Assembly: GCA_963677135.2 (NCBI GenBank)
Contig: CAXXLS010000018.1
Location: 62,001-126,000 of the forward strand
Source: Seleniibacterium sp963677135
Lineage (GTDB): Bacteria; Desulfobacterota; Desulfuromonadia; Desulfuromonadales; Geopsychrobacteraceae
Reading direction: 5' to 3'
DNA length: 64,000 nt
Shown here: positions 49,700 to 58,777 of the stretch, piece by piece
How positions within the stretch are numbered: position 1 is the stretch's first letter
Layout of the letters: each line of letters opens with the position of its first letter
Program-made: the position numbers and the translations under genes
Notes under the pieces: generated by a model
Databases searched by the model: none
Seen by the model: only the letters and a program-made list of their open reading frames with translations
What the model was told of the DNA's origin: nothing

Positions 49700-50797
49700 A
49701 TGTCCTCACCGCTGATGCCGGTCTACAATCCGCCCGATTTCTCGCAGTCCCGGTTGCTCAATGCACCTCCCGCCACCTTTGTTCCGGCGCCCCGCGATGG
49801 TGTTGCGCCTGAAAACTTTCACGGTACCTCGAATCATCCTGAATATGTTCATTTCGGGAACAACCGCTGGGAGCTGGCCCCGGAAAGTCGGATGGATGCC
49901 GTTCTGGTGCGTTCGGGCGATCAGCTGCGGGTCTGCGAGGCCCGCAACCTCAAGCAGGGAGACCTGGTTGCCGTCGGCCGTACCGAAAACGGGGAAGAGG
50001 GAATATATATCCACACCGCCGGGTTTTGCAGTTCCGGGATGGAGTCTGTCGACAAATTTTCTTTTCGCACCCGGGGCACCCGGGAAACGCCCTTTTCAAG
50101 GTCCTATGATGATCTCTACCGGGTCTTGCGACATGACCGGGACCATGGCTATATCACCTGGGTCCTGGGGCCGGCCGTGGCTTTTGACAAAGACAGTCGC
50201 GACGCCATGCAGGGCATGATAGAAAACGGCTACTGTCATGCCCTGCTGGCCGGAAACGCCCTGGCGACCCATGATCTCGAGGCCGCCTGCTTTCAGACCG
50301 GGCTCGGGCAGAACATCTATTCCCAGACCCTGCAGCCCCTGGGACACTACAATCACCTGGACATCCTCAATGAAGTGCGCAGGCGGGGATCCATCGCCCA
50401 AACCATCGCCGATCTCAAGCTGCACAACGGCATTATCTATGCGTGCGAACAATGCGGGGTTCCTTACGTTCTGGCCGGCTCGATAAGGGACGACGGCCCT
50501 TTGCCGGAAGTCATCCCCGATGTTTATGCCGCCCAGGACGCCATGCGGATTCACGCCCGCCAGGCCACAACCGTGGTCGCCCTGGCGACTCAGCTCCATT
50601 CCATCGCCTTCGGCAATATGGTTCCAAGCTACCGTATTATGCCGGATGGCAGCGTGAGGCCGGTTTACTTTTTCATCGTCGATATGACGGAATTCAGTGC
50701 CGACAAACTGGCCAACCGGGGGTCGGCCCAGGCCGTGGCAATCCTGACCAATGTTCAGGATTTTATGACCAACCTCTGGAATAATCTGAAACCTTAG
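49700..50797 (+). CDS. Ornithine cyclodeaminase, archaeal LOR/SDH type (TIGR00300-like)
   Basis: The 365-residue protein is not of the mu-crystallin type. It resembles the LOR/SDH bifunctional-enzyme family shared by archaeal ornithine cyclodeaminases and the C-terminal part of cyanobacterial AgrE/ArgZ. Key stretches are WVLGPAVAFDKDSRDAMQGM, YCHALLAGNALATHDLEAAC with QTGLGQNIYS, and QPLGHYNHLDILNEVRRRGS. The central part contains DLVAVGRTENGEEGIYIH. It would turn ornithine into proline plus ammonia using bound NAD. The arginase gene starts 15 bases downstream, so the pair forms an arginine-to-proline route. GGAG before ATG 49700 fits the start. Family assignment is by recollection of motif order, not by a search. 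Confidence 0.75.
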   Translation: MSSPLMPVYNPPDFSQSRLLNAPPATFVPAPRDGVAPENFHGTSNHPEYVHFGNNRWELAPESRMDAVLVRSGDQLRVCEARNLKQGDLVAVGRTENGEEGIYIHTAGFCSSGMESVDKFSFRTRGTRETPFSRSYDDLYRVLRHDRDHGYITWVLGPAVAFDKDSRDAMQGMIENGYCHALLAGNALATHDLEAACFQTGLGQNIYSQTLQPLGHYNHLDILNEVRRRGSIAQTIADLKLHNGIIYACEQCGVPYVLAGSIRDDGPLPEVIPDVYAAQDAMRIHARQATTVVALATQLHSIAFGNMVPSYRIMPDGSVRPVYFFIVDMTEFSADKLANRGSAQAVAILTNVQDFMTNLWNNLKP

Positions 50798-50812
50798 GAC
50801 CGGGGAGGTCAA

Positions 50813-51700
50813 ATGAAGAGGGTTCGCATTGTCGGAATACCCATCGATCTGGGGCAGGACCAGCGGGGAGTGGACATGGGACCGAGTGCCATCCGCTATG
50901 CCGGGCTGTCCTCAGCCCTGAGGGAGCTGGGCTACGAGATTCACGATTCAGGGAACCTCTATGTTCCGGTGCGGGATTGCCTGACCGAAAGCTGCGAGCA
51001 GCCGTTTGTCGACGCGATCCGCCAGGTCTGCCAGGCCGCCTGTGAAAGCGCCGCTCAGGCGGTCGGACAGGGGGATCTGCCGCTGTTCCTTGGAGGCGAC
51101 CATTCCCTTGCCATCGGGACCATCGCCGGTGTAGCGAGCCGCAAGAAGATCGGGGTGATCTGGATCGATGCCCATGGCGACGCCAACAGCCCGGATACCT
51201 CCCCGTCCGGAAATGTTCACGGTATGCCGGTGGCGACCCTGTTGGGAGCCGGCCCGCCGGAACTGGTCGGCATCGGCCGACCGGGGGCGAAACTCCGCGG
51301 TGAGGATATCGTGATGATCGGTATTCGGGACCTGGATCGGGGGGAAAAGGCCTGGCTCAAGCAGAGCGGGGTGCAGGTTTATACCATGCGCGACATCGAT
51401 GAACGGGGAATGGGGACGATTGCCCGCGAGGCGCTGACCTGGCTCCATGATCACCCGCTGCTGCATGTCAGTCTTGACATGGACAGTCTCGACCCCAACG
51501 ACGCTCCCGGGGTCGGGACCCCCTGCCCGGGCGGGCTGAGTTATCGGGAAGCCCAATTGCTGATGGAGATGATCGCCGACAGCGGCAGGCTCGGATCCGC
51601 CGACGTTGTCGAAATCAACCCGATCCTGGATGTGGAGAACCGGACGGCCGGCATCGCCGTCAAGCTGGTCGCTTCGCTGCTGGGGAAAAGTATTCTCTAG
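50813..51700 (+). CDS. rocF: Arginase
   Basis: The 295-residue protein has all the binuclear manganese motifs: LFLGGDHSLAIGTIAG (His), IGVIWIDAHGDANSPDTSPS (two Asp and the HxD) and HVSLDMDSLDPNDAPGVGTP (two Asp). IVGIPIDLGQDQRGVDMGPS and ADVVEINPILD are further arginase signatures. It splits arginine to ornithine and urea. GRPGAKL and GNVHGMPVATLLG support arginase over agmatinase. It follows the ornithine cyclodeaminase gene by 15 bases. Its stop shares the CTAG at 51697-51700 with the convergent kinase gene. Confidence 0.93.
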   Translation: MKRVRIVGIPIDLGQDQRGVDMGPSAIRYAGLSSALRELGYEIHDSGNLYVPVRDCLTESCEQPFVDAIRQVCQAACESAAQAVGQGDLPLFLGGDHSLAIGTIAGVASRKKIGVIWIDAHGDANSPDTSPSGNVHGMPVATLLGAGPPELVGIGRPGAKLRGEDIVMIGIRDLDRGEKAWLKQSGVQVYTMRDIDERGMGTIAREALTWLHDHPLLHVSLDMDSLDPNDAPGVGTPCPGGLSYREAQLLMEMIADSGRLGSADVVEINPILDVENRTAGIAVKLVASLLGKSIL

Positions 51701-54411
51701 TTCGAATCGTCACAGAGGGGTCCGCCGCCCAGCTGTTTGCGGACTTCCATGGCCAGCGTCTCCAGGCGCAGAGGCTTCATGAGAAAGGCCCTGATCCCCT
51801 GGGACAGCGCCGCCTCCCGGTCAACCGCCGCACTGTAGCCGGTGCAGAGAATGACCGGGACCCCGGGCCTGATTTCCCGGATGGCCTGGGCCAGCTGCAG
51901 ACCGGACATGTCCGGCATGGTCTGATCGGTCACCAGCAGCTGGTAGCGGTCCGGTGCGTTGCGGAACAGGTCCAGTGCCTCTCTGGCCGAAGTCGTCGCA
52001 GTGACCTGGTAACCGAGGGAGGCAAGAAAATCCCTGCCGAGGTTGGCCAGGATCTCTTCATCATCCACCCAGAGAACATGTTCCCTGTTGATCGCTTCCG
52101 GAATGATTTTCTGAGGTGCTGTGTCGGTCTCTTTGTTCGCATCGCTGAGGGGAATCCACAGGGTGAAAGTCGCACCGTGCCCGACCTCGCTGACCACCTC
52201 GATTTTTCCTCCCAGTTTCTGAATGATCCCATGAACGACGGCCAGTCCCAGACCGGTTCCTTTTCCCTGCTCCTTGGTGGTGAAAAAGGGGTCGAAGATG
52301 CGTTCCCTGATTTCCCTGGTCATCCCTCTGCCAGAATCGGAAATTTCCAGACGGGCATAGGTTCCGGTCTTCAGAGGTTCTCCGGTGGCGGTATCATCGG
52401 CCGACAGAGAAACGGGTTTCAGGCTGATTCTGATGTCTCCCTGATTGCCATCGATGGCGTGCAGGGCGTTGGTGCACAGGTTCATGACGATCTGGTGCAG
52501 CTGGCTTTCGTCGGCCATGACCCAGCCGGTGTCTTGGTCGATGTCGGCATGAATGGTGATGCTGCTCGGAAAGGTTTTCTGAATCAGTCCGAGGGCGTCC
52601 TGTACCACGGCATGAATCTGGAACAGTTCGGTTTTTTCAACCTCCTTGCGACAGAAGGTCAGGATCTGCTGAACCAGATCGCGCCCCCGCAGGGCCGCCG
52701 CTTTGATATGTTCTGAATGTTCGTGGAGCTTGCCTTTGCAGTTCGGATTGATCAGGTTCAGCTCGCAAAAACCGAGAATGGCATAGAGCAGGTTGTTGAA
52801 ATCATGGGCGATTCCGCCGGCGAGGGTGCCGATGGCCTCAAGTTTCTGAGCCTGGCGCAGCTGTTCGGACAGCTTTTCTTTGGCCGCTTCCGCGGTTTTC
52901 TGTTCCGAGATGTCCCGCCCCTCCGGAATCAGGAAAACAACGTCACCGGTGTCGTTAAACACCGGCGATATGGTGACTTCAAATGTGTGTAAAGCCCCCT
53001 CCTTGGGATGGGTGGTTTCAAAGTTGACCACCTTGCCACTGAGGGCCTCCCGGAGTTTTTCCCGCAGCTGCTGCTGCGCCTGGGCTGAGTGGTTCCACCA
53101 GGGAGTGTCCCAGAACGGCTTGTCGATAACCTCTTCCTTCGCAAGGTTCCAGAAATCAAGAGCTGGCCGGTTAATATCCAGAATCCGGCCATCCGGCGAT
53201 AACAGGGAGATGAATTCGTGCGTCTGGTTGAAAACCGTCTTGAGCTTGAGTTCATTCTCTTTCAGCCTGGCTGCGATCAGGCGCCGGTGGTGGATGCTGA
53301 TCAGCAGCAGGCAGATGATCACCAGCAGCAGGACGAAAAATCCGATAGCGATCCAGATTTCAACTTTATAGGTTCTGTATACCGAGACGGGCTGGTTGAT
53401 GATCTGACTGCCCTCCGGCAGATCCGCAATGCGGATGGAATGTTTGACCAGTTCCGGATAGTTGAAAATATAGGCCGTGGTGCCGGATGTTATGATCGGC
53501 AGCTGGTTGGCATCGGTGCCCTGCAGAATCTGCTTCGCCTGTCTGGCCATTTCTTTGCCCTGCTGGTAACCGCTGGCCACTTTTCCGCCGATCACCCCTT
53601 CGTGGACATGGAAGCTCCAGAGGGTGTAGACCGGGACGGTGGCCCCTGCAAAGAGGCGCGGGCCCATGCGTTGGTAGCCGATGACATGCTGCCTGTCCCG
53701 ATCCGTATAATATGCTCCAATCAGGACAATGGTGCCCGGCCCCAGAGAACGGATCTGCGCATTGAGTTCTTCGACACTCAGGTTTTCGGCAGAGCGCAAG
53801 GTCAGACGCGGTTCATAAGGACGTAACTGCTCACGGATCTCCGCATCGACAGCTCTGCCACTGGTTAGAAAATCATTGATTATCAGGACTTCTTTGGTGT
53901 CCGGGTGGTTTTTCAGGGCGAGTTCAAGGGTCGCGGGCGCGTCGAAGATTTCTTCCACCCCGGTGAAGCCGTCGAGGGTTTCAACCTCTTCAATATCGAG
54001 GTTGTTGACACTGCAGAATACCACGGGGACCTCGGGGAAGAGCCGGTCACGGTAATTTTTGAGGAAGTCGAAGGCATTGTTGTCCGAGGCCATGATCAGA
54101 TCGAAATCAAAACCGGTGAATTTGACTTCCAGAAACGCGGCCAGCTGTTCAATGTATTGCTGATTGAAAACCAGCTTGGTGTCCATATTGAAAGTGTGAA
54201 GAACGATGTTGTTCTGGTCGGGATTCAGCTCATCGTAGACGGCCTGGAGGATATTCTGGGACCAGCTCATGGATTGCTGGTAGGAATTCAGAAACAGGAC
54301 GTGACGCAGGGGTTGCTCCTGCGCCTGTGCCGCAAGCGGGTCGGCGGCAAAAAGCACCAACAGGAGCAGTGTTGCCCGGATCAGAAAAGTCACCCTGCTA
54401 GCGGTCTGCAT
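51697..54411 (-). CDS. Hybrid sensor histidine kinase with ABC-binding-type sensor
   Basis: The 904-residue protein begins with a signal-like helix (FLIRATLLLLVLFAADPLAA) and a periplasmic domain of about 310 residues resembling PF04392-type ABC substrate-binding folds (HVLFLNSYQQSMSWSQNILQ, FDFDLIMASDNNAFDFLKNY). A membrane helix (WIAIGFFVLLLVIICLLLIS) and a PAS domain (about 390-500) follow. The kinase core has LEAIGTLAGGIAHDFNNLLY (His 541-region) and DSGRGMTREIRERIFDPFFT. A C-terminal receiver domain (HVLWVDDEEILANLGRDFLA, phosphate acceptor in LLVTDQTMPDM) completes it. It likely senses a small ligand and relays phosphate to an unlinked regulator. Confidence 0.92.
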   Translation of the reverse strand: MQTASRVTFLIRATLLLLVLFAADPLAAQAQEQPLRHVLFLNSYQQSMSWSQNILQAVYDELNPDQNNIVLHTFNMDTKLVFNQQYIEQLAAFLEVKFTGFDFDLIMASDNNAFDFLKNYRDRLFPEVPVVFCSVNNLDIEEVETLDGFTGVEEIFDAPATLELALKNHPDTKEVLIINDFLTSGRAVDAEIREQLRPYEPRLTLRSAENLSVEELNAQIRSLGPGTIVLIGAYYTDRDRQHVIGYQRMGPRLFAGATVPVYTLWSFHVHEGVIGGKVASGYQQGKEMARQAKQILQGTDANQLPIITSGTTAYIFNYPELVKHSIRIADLPEGSQIINQPVSVYRTYKVEIWIAIGFFVLLLVIICLLLISIHHRRLIAARLKENELKLKTVFNQTHEFISLLSPDGRILDINRPALDFWNLAKEEVIDKPFWDTPWWNHSAQAQQQLREKLREALSGKVVNFETTHPKEGALHTFEVTISPVFNDTGDVVFLIPEGRDISEQKTAEAAKEKLSEQLRQAQKLEAIGTLAGGIAHDFNNLLYAILGFCELNLINPNCKGKLHEHSEHIKAAALRGRDLVQQILTFCRKEVEKTELFQIHAVVQDALGLIQKTFPSSITIHADIDQDTGWVMADESQLHQIVMNLCTNALHAIDGNQGDIRISLKPVSLSADDTATGEPLKTGTYARLEISDSGRGMTREIRERIFDPFFTTKEQGKGTGLGLAVVHGIIQKLGGKIEVVSEVGHGATFTLWIPLSDANKETDTAPQKIIPEAINREHVLWVDDEEILANLGRDFLASLGYQVTATTSAREALDLFRNAPDRYQLLVTDQTMPDMSGLQLAQAIREIRPGVPVILCTGYSAAVDREAALSQGIRAFLMKPLRLETLAMEVRKQLGGGPLCDDSN

Positions 54412-54534
54412 AAAACCCTCTGAGAAAATAAAGGAACCTGAACCTTATCATAGAAAATTCTAATAATCATCAGAAGAGTCAGTTCTTCCTGAAAAAAATA
54501 TGTCTGCATGGTGGTGCAATGTCGGCAAGTAAGG

Positions 54535-55026
54535 CTATTCCATGGGGATGAAGGCATACCCGCGGTTCTGATAGCCGATCAGGCTGACATAACCATTGGC
54601 GACAACCGTCACTTCGGGGATAAAGTCACCGGGGTCGATCTGTGAAAGTTCCGCGGCAATGGCGCATTGCTCAAGGGGAATGCCCCGCCTGTGCAGGCTG
54701 CGCAGGCGTTCCTGGATGTCGCTTTTGAGGTTTTCTTCCTGCCTGGACACAGAGCCTGTCCCCTTGGTCAGGAAACGACTGGCCCGGCCGCGGAAGGTCA
54801 GGACGAACTGCGGTTTCAACCCGCTGTCATGAAGCTGCTGCCAGCTTTCTTCGACCAGTCGCAGGCGCAAGGACAGCAGAGCCGGGTTCCCCTGGTTGAT
54901 ATCGAAAACCGCCCTGGCCTGGTCAAGCCCGGCCAGGGCCCCGCGATTGTCAAAGGCATGGGAGGTGAGAGGGGGGAGGGTAAGACAAAGAAGAATCCCT
55001 GCCAGGCTGAAAACGATCGCTTTCAT
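54535..55026 (-). CDS. Secreted DsrE-like protein
   Basis: From ATG 55026 (AAGGGG upstream) the 163-residue protein starts with a signal peptide (MKAIVFSLAGILLCLTLPPL, then SHAF). The body, ARAVFDINQGNPALLSLRLR then PQFVLTFRGRASRFLTKGTG and GIPLEQCAIAAELSQIDPGD, ending VTVVANGYVSLIGYQNRGYA, follows the DsrE/DsrF-like family. One cysteine in LEQCAIA aligns with the usual DsrE-type Cys. Secreted members are of unknown function; cytoplasmic relatives carry sulfur. It lies between the kinase and the Lrp gene with no evident operon. Confidence 0.78.
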   Translation of the reverse strand: MKAIVFSLAGILLCLTLPPLTSHAFDNRGALAGLDQARAVFDINQGNPALLSLRLRLVEESWQQLHDSGLKPQFVLTFRGRASRFLTKGTGSVSRQEENLKSDIQERLRSLHRRGIPLEQCAIAAELSQIDPGDFIPEVTVVANGYVSLIGYQNRGYAFIPME

Positions 55027-55134
55027 AGAGGCCCCTTCTTTTGGGAAAATTGTTGACAAAGCCCCTCCCTGACGGCAGGCGCCTTCGCATGCCGCCGTCT
55101 TAACCTGAAAGTTTAAGTGATGATCCGTTTCCGG

Positions 55135-55611
55135 TCAAAGCGGCAGCTCCGTTTTTTTGAGGACGGTCTTCAGGGCAAAGGCGCTCTGGACCCGGAGAAC
55201 ACCGGGGAGGCTGGTCAACCGGTTATGAATGCGCAGGTAGTCTTCATTGTCGCGGATGATGACCCGCAGCAGGAAATCACTGTCTCCGGACATCAGGTAG
55301 CATTCCATAACTTCCTTGACCTGGCCGATTTCCTGTTCAAACTCCTGGAGCTTGTCGTGCTGTTGGCCGTCCAGAGTCACCTGGACGAAGACTGTCCCCG
55401 GTTTGCCGATAGCAGCCTGATCGATCAGCATCACATAACGGTCGATGATCCCCTGCTCCTCGAGGAGGCGAACCCGGCGCAAACAGGCAGATTCCGACAG
55501 GCCGACCTTGTCGGCCAGCTGGACATAGCTGAGCCGGCCGTCTTTCTGCAGCGCCGACAGGATTCGGAGATCGATAGCATCCGGCGATGATCTTCGAGGA
55601 TTGTTTGACAT
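55135..55611 (-). CDS. Lrp/AsnC family transcriptional regulator
   Basis: The 158-residue protein has the Lrp winged helix (AIDLRILSALQKDGRLSYVQ, LADKVGLSESACLRRVRLLE) and a RAM effector domain (VQVTLDGQQHDKLQEFEQEI, then CYLMSGDSDFLLRVIIRD). It is divergent from alanine dehydrogenase across 181 bases, as AldR-type regulators commonly are, so it probably controls ald in response to alanine or another amino acid. A loose TTTGC-N9-GCAAA dyad at 55664-55682 is a possible binding site. Confidence 0.93.
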   Translation of the reverse strand: MSNNPRRSSPDAIDLRILSALQKDGRLSYVQLADKVGLSESACLRRVRLLEEQGIIDRYVMLIDQAAIGKPGTVFVQVTLDGQQHDKLQEFEQEIGQVKEVMECYLMSGDSDFLLRVIIRDNEDYLRIHNRLTSLPGVLRVQSAFALKTVLKKTELPL

Positions 55612-55663
55612 AATGACAGTTTAGTTGTGGAATCCTTAAAGTTCCAGCGAGAAATTGAGGAAT

Positions 55664-55682
55664 TTTGCAGGAATACCGCAAA
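55664..55682. promoter_or_regulatory. Possible Lrp-type site between lrp and ald
   Basis: TTTGC (55664-55668) and GCAAA (55678-55682) form a dyad with a 9-base centre in an AT-rich region upstream of ald. TATAAA at 55700-55705 is a plausible -10 box for ald. Assignment rests on position only. Confidence 0.3.
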
Positions 55683-55792
55683 GAATTATTGGTAGTATTA
55701 TAAAATATCGGTTGCCAGACATGGCCGCAGTTTGTGGATGGAATTTTGTCAAATCACTTCTTCCTCTCAATAAGATCAAAAGGAGTGCTCCC

Positions 55793-56905
55793 ATGATTGT
55801 CGGAATTCTGAAGGAAATCAAGGTTGAGGAGAATCGGGTCGCCATGACCCCGTCCGGTGTGGAAGTTCTGGCCGCCCATGGTCATACCGTCCTGGTTGAA
55901 CAGGGCGCCGGGATCGGCAGCGGGTTCAGCGATAGCGATTACCGGGAAGCCGGAGCTGAAATTGCTGCAGCTGCGGTTGATGTTTACGCCCGTGCCGAGA
56001 TGGTCATGCACGTCAAAGAACCCCAGCCCCAGGAATACGGCCTGATCCGTCCGGGGCAGATCGTGTTCACCTACTTTCATTTTGCCGCCGACGAAACGCT
56101 GACCAGGGCCATGATCGAAAGCCGGGCCATCTGCATTGCCTACGAAACCATTACCACGCCTGATGGCGGTCTGCCGCTGCTGACGCCGATGAGCGAGGTT
56201 GCCGGCCGCATGGCGGCCCAGGAAGGGGCCAAGTACCTGGAGCGATCCCAGGGAGGGCGGGGGATTCTGATGGGGGGCGTTCCCGGAGTCGCTCCCGCGA
56301 CCGTGGTGGTTGTCGGAGGAGGTGTCGTCGGAACCCATGCCGCCCAGACGGCGGCCGGCCTGGGCGCCAAGGTCTATCTCCTCGATATGAATCTGGAACG
56401 GCTGCGCCATCTGTCCGACATTATGCCGAAGAATTGCTTTCCCCTGATGTCTTCGCCGTCAACGCTGCGGGAGCTGGTGAAAGAGGCTGATGTCGTGATC
56501 GGGGCGGTACTGGTCCATGGCGCCAAGGCTCCCAAACTGGTGACCCGTGACATGCTGGCGACGATGAAGCCCGGATCGGTGCTGGTGGATGTGGCTATCG
56601 ACCAGGGCGGCTGCTTTGAAACCTCCCGGCCGACAACCCACAGGGAACCGACTTACATGGTTGACGGGGTGGTGCACTACTGTGTCGCCAATATGCCGGG
56701 GGCCGTCCCCCTGACCTCGACCATGGCGCTGACCAACGCCACCCTGCCGTATGCCCTGCAGCTGGCCGACCTCGGCTGGCAGAGGGCGGCCAGCATCGAT
56801 GCGGGGATTCTCGACGGTCTGAATATCGTTTCCGGCAAAGTCAGCTATCCCGGGGTCGCCGCAGCGTTCAACCTCGATCTGGTGACTGCCGCAGAGCTGA
56901 TCTGA
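55793..56905 (+). CDS. ald: Alanine dehydrogenase
   Basis: The 370-residue protein begins MIVGILKEIKVEENRVAMTP, the conserved substrate-binding start. HVKEPQPQEYGLIRPGQIVF includes the catalytic Lys-75 region and FTYFHFAADETLT the catalytic His. VVVGGGVVGTHAAQTAAGLG is the NAD-binding loop, and HYCVANMPGAVPLTSTMALT is another family signature. It interconverts alanine and pyruvate plus ammonia with NAD. AAAGGAG before ATG 55793 fixes the start. A strong hairpin follows. The divergent Lrp protein is the likely regulator. Confidence 0.95.
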   Translation: MIVGILKEIKVEENRVAMTPSGVEVLAAHGHTVLVEQGAGIGSGFSDSDYREAGAEIAAAAVDVYARAEMVMHVKEPQPQEYGLIRPGQIVFTYFHFAADETLTRAMIESRAICIAYETITTPDGGLPLLTPMSEVAGRMAAQEGAKYLERSQGGRGILMGGVPGVAPATVVVVGGGVVGTHAAQTAAGLGAKVYLLDMNLERLRHLSDIMPKNCFPLMSSPSTLRELVKEADVVIGAVLVHGAKAPKLVTRDMLATMKPGSVLVDVAIDQGGCFETSRPTTHREPTYMVDGVVHYCVANMPGAVPLTSTMALTNATLPYALQLADLGWQRAASIDAGILDGLNIVSGKVSYPGVAAAFNLDLVTAAELI

Positions 56906-56929
56906 CGGTAGCGCCCAATCGGTTTGCGA

Positions 56930-56963
56930 GACGGCCGTACCCTGCTTCTGGGGTACGGCCGTC
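56930..56963 (+). terminator. Hairpin after ald
   Basis: GACGGCCGTACCC (56930-56942) pairs with GGGTACGGCCGTC (56951-56963), a 13-bp perfect stem in the short space between ald and the convergent ligase gene. It can serve both genes. There is no marked T-run. Confidence 0.65.
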
Positions 56964-56980
56964 GGCGTTCTCCAATCTTC

Positions 56981-58618
56981 TCAGCCGCTGAATTTCTCCC
57001 TGAGCAGCCGTTTGTTGACCTTGCCGACACTGGTTTTCTCTATCGCGTCAACGAAGGCGAATTTCAGCAGCACGATCTGTTTGGAAATCATTCCCTTGTC
57101 GACAAAGCTGCGGATATGCCGGAGCAAATCCTTTTCAGTGACATCGCAGTCCTCTTTTTTGACGATCAGCGCCAGGGGTTTTTCGCCCCATTTCTGGTCC
57201 GGCAGACCGATGACCGCAACCTCGGCGACGGCGGAGTGAACGCTCAGGATATCCTCCACCTCGAGGCTTGAGATCCATTCGCCGCCGATCTTGATGACAT
57301 CCTTGATGCGGTCGGTAATCTTGACGTAGTTGTTCTTGTCCTTGTGGGCTACGTCGCCGGTGTGGAGGTAGCCGCCCCGCCACAACGCTTCGGAGTTGCG
57401 CTGGTCTTTCAGGTAGCCCTGGGTGAGCCAGGGGCTGCGGACCACGATCTCACCGACACTTGTCGCATCGGCCGGGACCTCTTCCATCTGTTCATCGACA
57501 ATACGCAGATCCACCAGGGGCAGCGGCCGCCCCGTCTTGCAACGGATCTCCAGTTCCTCGTCAGCGCTCAGGTCCTGTTCGGTGACATGGGCGATGGTCA
57601 GAATCGGGCAGGTTTCGGACATGCCGTAGCCTGAGTAGATATCGATATGACGTTCCATGGCGGCTTTGCACATGGCCTTCGGCAGGGCTGCTCCGCCAAT
57701 CAGAATCTTCCAGTTGGAGAGATCGATCTCCGTGAACAGCGGATGGTTGATCAGCAGGTGCAGAATGGTCGGGACGCAGTGGGAAAAGGTGACTTTTTCC
57801 CGGTCAATCAGCTTCAGCAGCATATCGGGCGTATATTTTCCCGGATACACCTGTTTGAGCCCCAGGGCGGTGGCCATGTAGGGGATCCCCCAGGCATGAA
57901 CATGAAACATGGGGGTGATCGGCATGTAGACGTCCCCCTGGTGCAGGCGACCCTGGTTGATGACGGTCCCCAGGGCGGCGATCCCGCCGAGGGTGTGGAG
58001 AACCAGCTGGCGATGGCTGAAATAAACCCCTTTGGGCATCCCGGTGGTGCCGGTACTGTAAAACGTGGTTGCGCGGGTATTTTCATCAAAGTCGGCGAAA
58101 TCGAAATGATCGCCGGCCGCGGCCAGCAACTCTTCATATTCGCCTGCGAAGTTCAGGGAGGTTTCCGGCTGCTGATTGCCATCCTGAAGCAGCACATACT
58201 CCTTGACCGTATCGATCCGCCCCTTGATCTGCTCGAGCAACGGCAGAAACTCCTCATTGACCAGCAGGTAGTCATCCTCGGCGTGATCGATGGTGTAGAG
58301 AATCTGCTCCGGCGACAGCCGGATATTGACGGTATGCAGAACCGCACCCAGCATGGGAACGGCAAAGAAACATTCCAGGTAGCGGTGACTGTCCCAATCC
58401 ATCACGGCCACGGTGTCTCCGGGTTGAACCCCCAGGTCGCTCAGGGCATTGGCCAGTTTGCAGATGCGCTGCTTGAATTCAGCATAGGTGAAGCGAACCT
58501 GGTCGCGGTAGATGATCTCCTGGAGAGGATCGTCAACAATGGGCGAGTGCAGCAGGTTTTTGATCAACAGGGGATAGGCATAGGCCGACGCGGTACGCTG
58601 AATCAGATTCTCGGTCAT
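56981..58618 (-). CDS. Fatty-acyl-CoA ligase, AMP-forming (AlkK-like)
   Basis: The 545-residue protein has the P-loop-like ATTFYSTGTTGMPKGVYFSH at about residues 180-200, IYSGYGMSETCPILTIAHVT, and RGGYLHTGDVAHKDKNNYVK, the motifs of the adenylate-forming family, plus RIKDVIKIGGEWISSLEVED and the C-terminal lysine in KTSVGKVNKRLLREKF. It activates carboxylates as acyl-AMP and then acyl-CoA. Its length and DRIKDVIKxGGEWISS phrase resemble medium/long-chain AlkK-type ligases. It stands alone; the substrate chain length is not readable. Confidence 0.88.
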   Translation of the reverse strand: MTENLIQRTASAYAYPLLIKNLLHSPIVDDPLQEIIYRDQVRFTYAEFKQRICKLANALSDLGVQPGDTVAVMDWDSHRYLECFFAVPMLGAVLHTVNIRLSPEQILYTIDHAEDDYLLVNEEFLPLLEQIKGRIDTVKEYVLLQDGNQQPETSLNFAGEYEELLAAAGDHFDFADFDENTRATTFYSTGTTGMPKGVYFSHRQLVLHTLGGIAALGTVINQGRLHQGDVYMPITPMFHVHAWGIPYMATALGLKQVYPGKYTPDMLLKLIDREKVTFSHCVPTILHLLINHPLFTEIDLSNWKILIGGAALPKAMCKAAMERHIDIYSGYGMSETCPILTIAHVTEQDLSADEELEIRCKTGRPLPLVDLRIVDEQMEEVPADATSVGEIVVRSPWLTQGYLKDQRNSEALWRGGYLHTGDVAHKDKNNYVKITDRIKDVIKIGGEWISSLEVEDILSVHSAVAEVAVIGLPDQKWGEKPLALIVKKEDCDVTEKDLLRHIRSFVDKGMISKQIVLLKFAFVDAIEKTSVGKVNKRLLREKFSG

Positions 58619-58777
58619 GGATTCACCTCGTTGTGAGTGGGAATGTCGGTTGCGTGGAACAGGGATGAAGGGGAACTATACGATCTACCGCGACCCTATG
58701 CAAGGATTGATGCTTGCTGGACTCTTTCGGTATCGCTAAGATGACATCTTTGAGCAACCGACAGGAGCAGCGACGTT

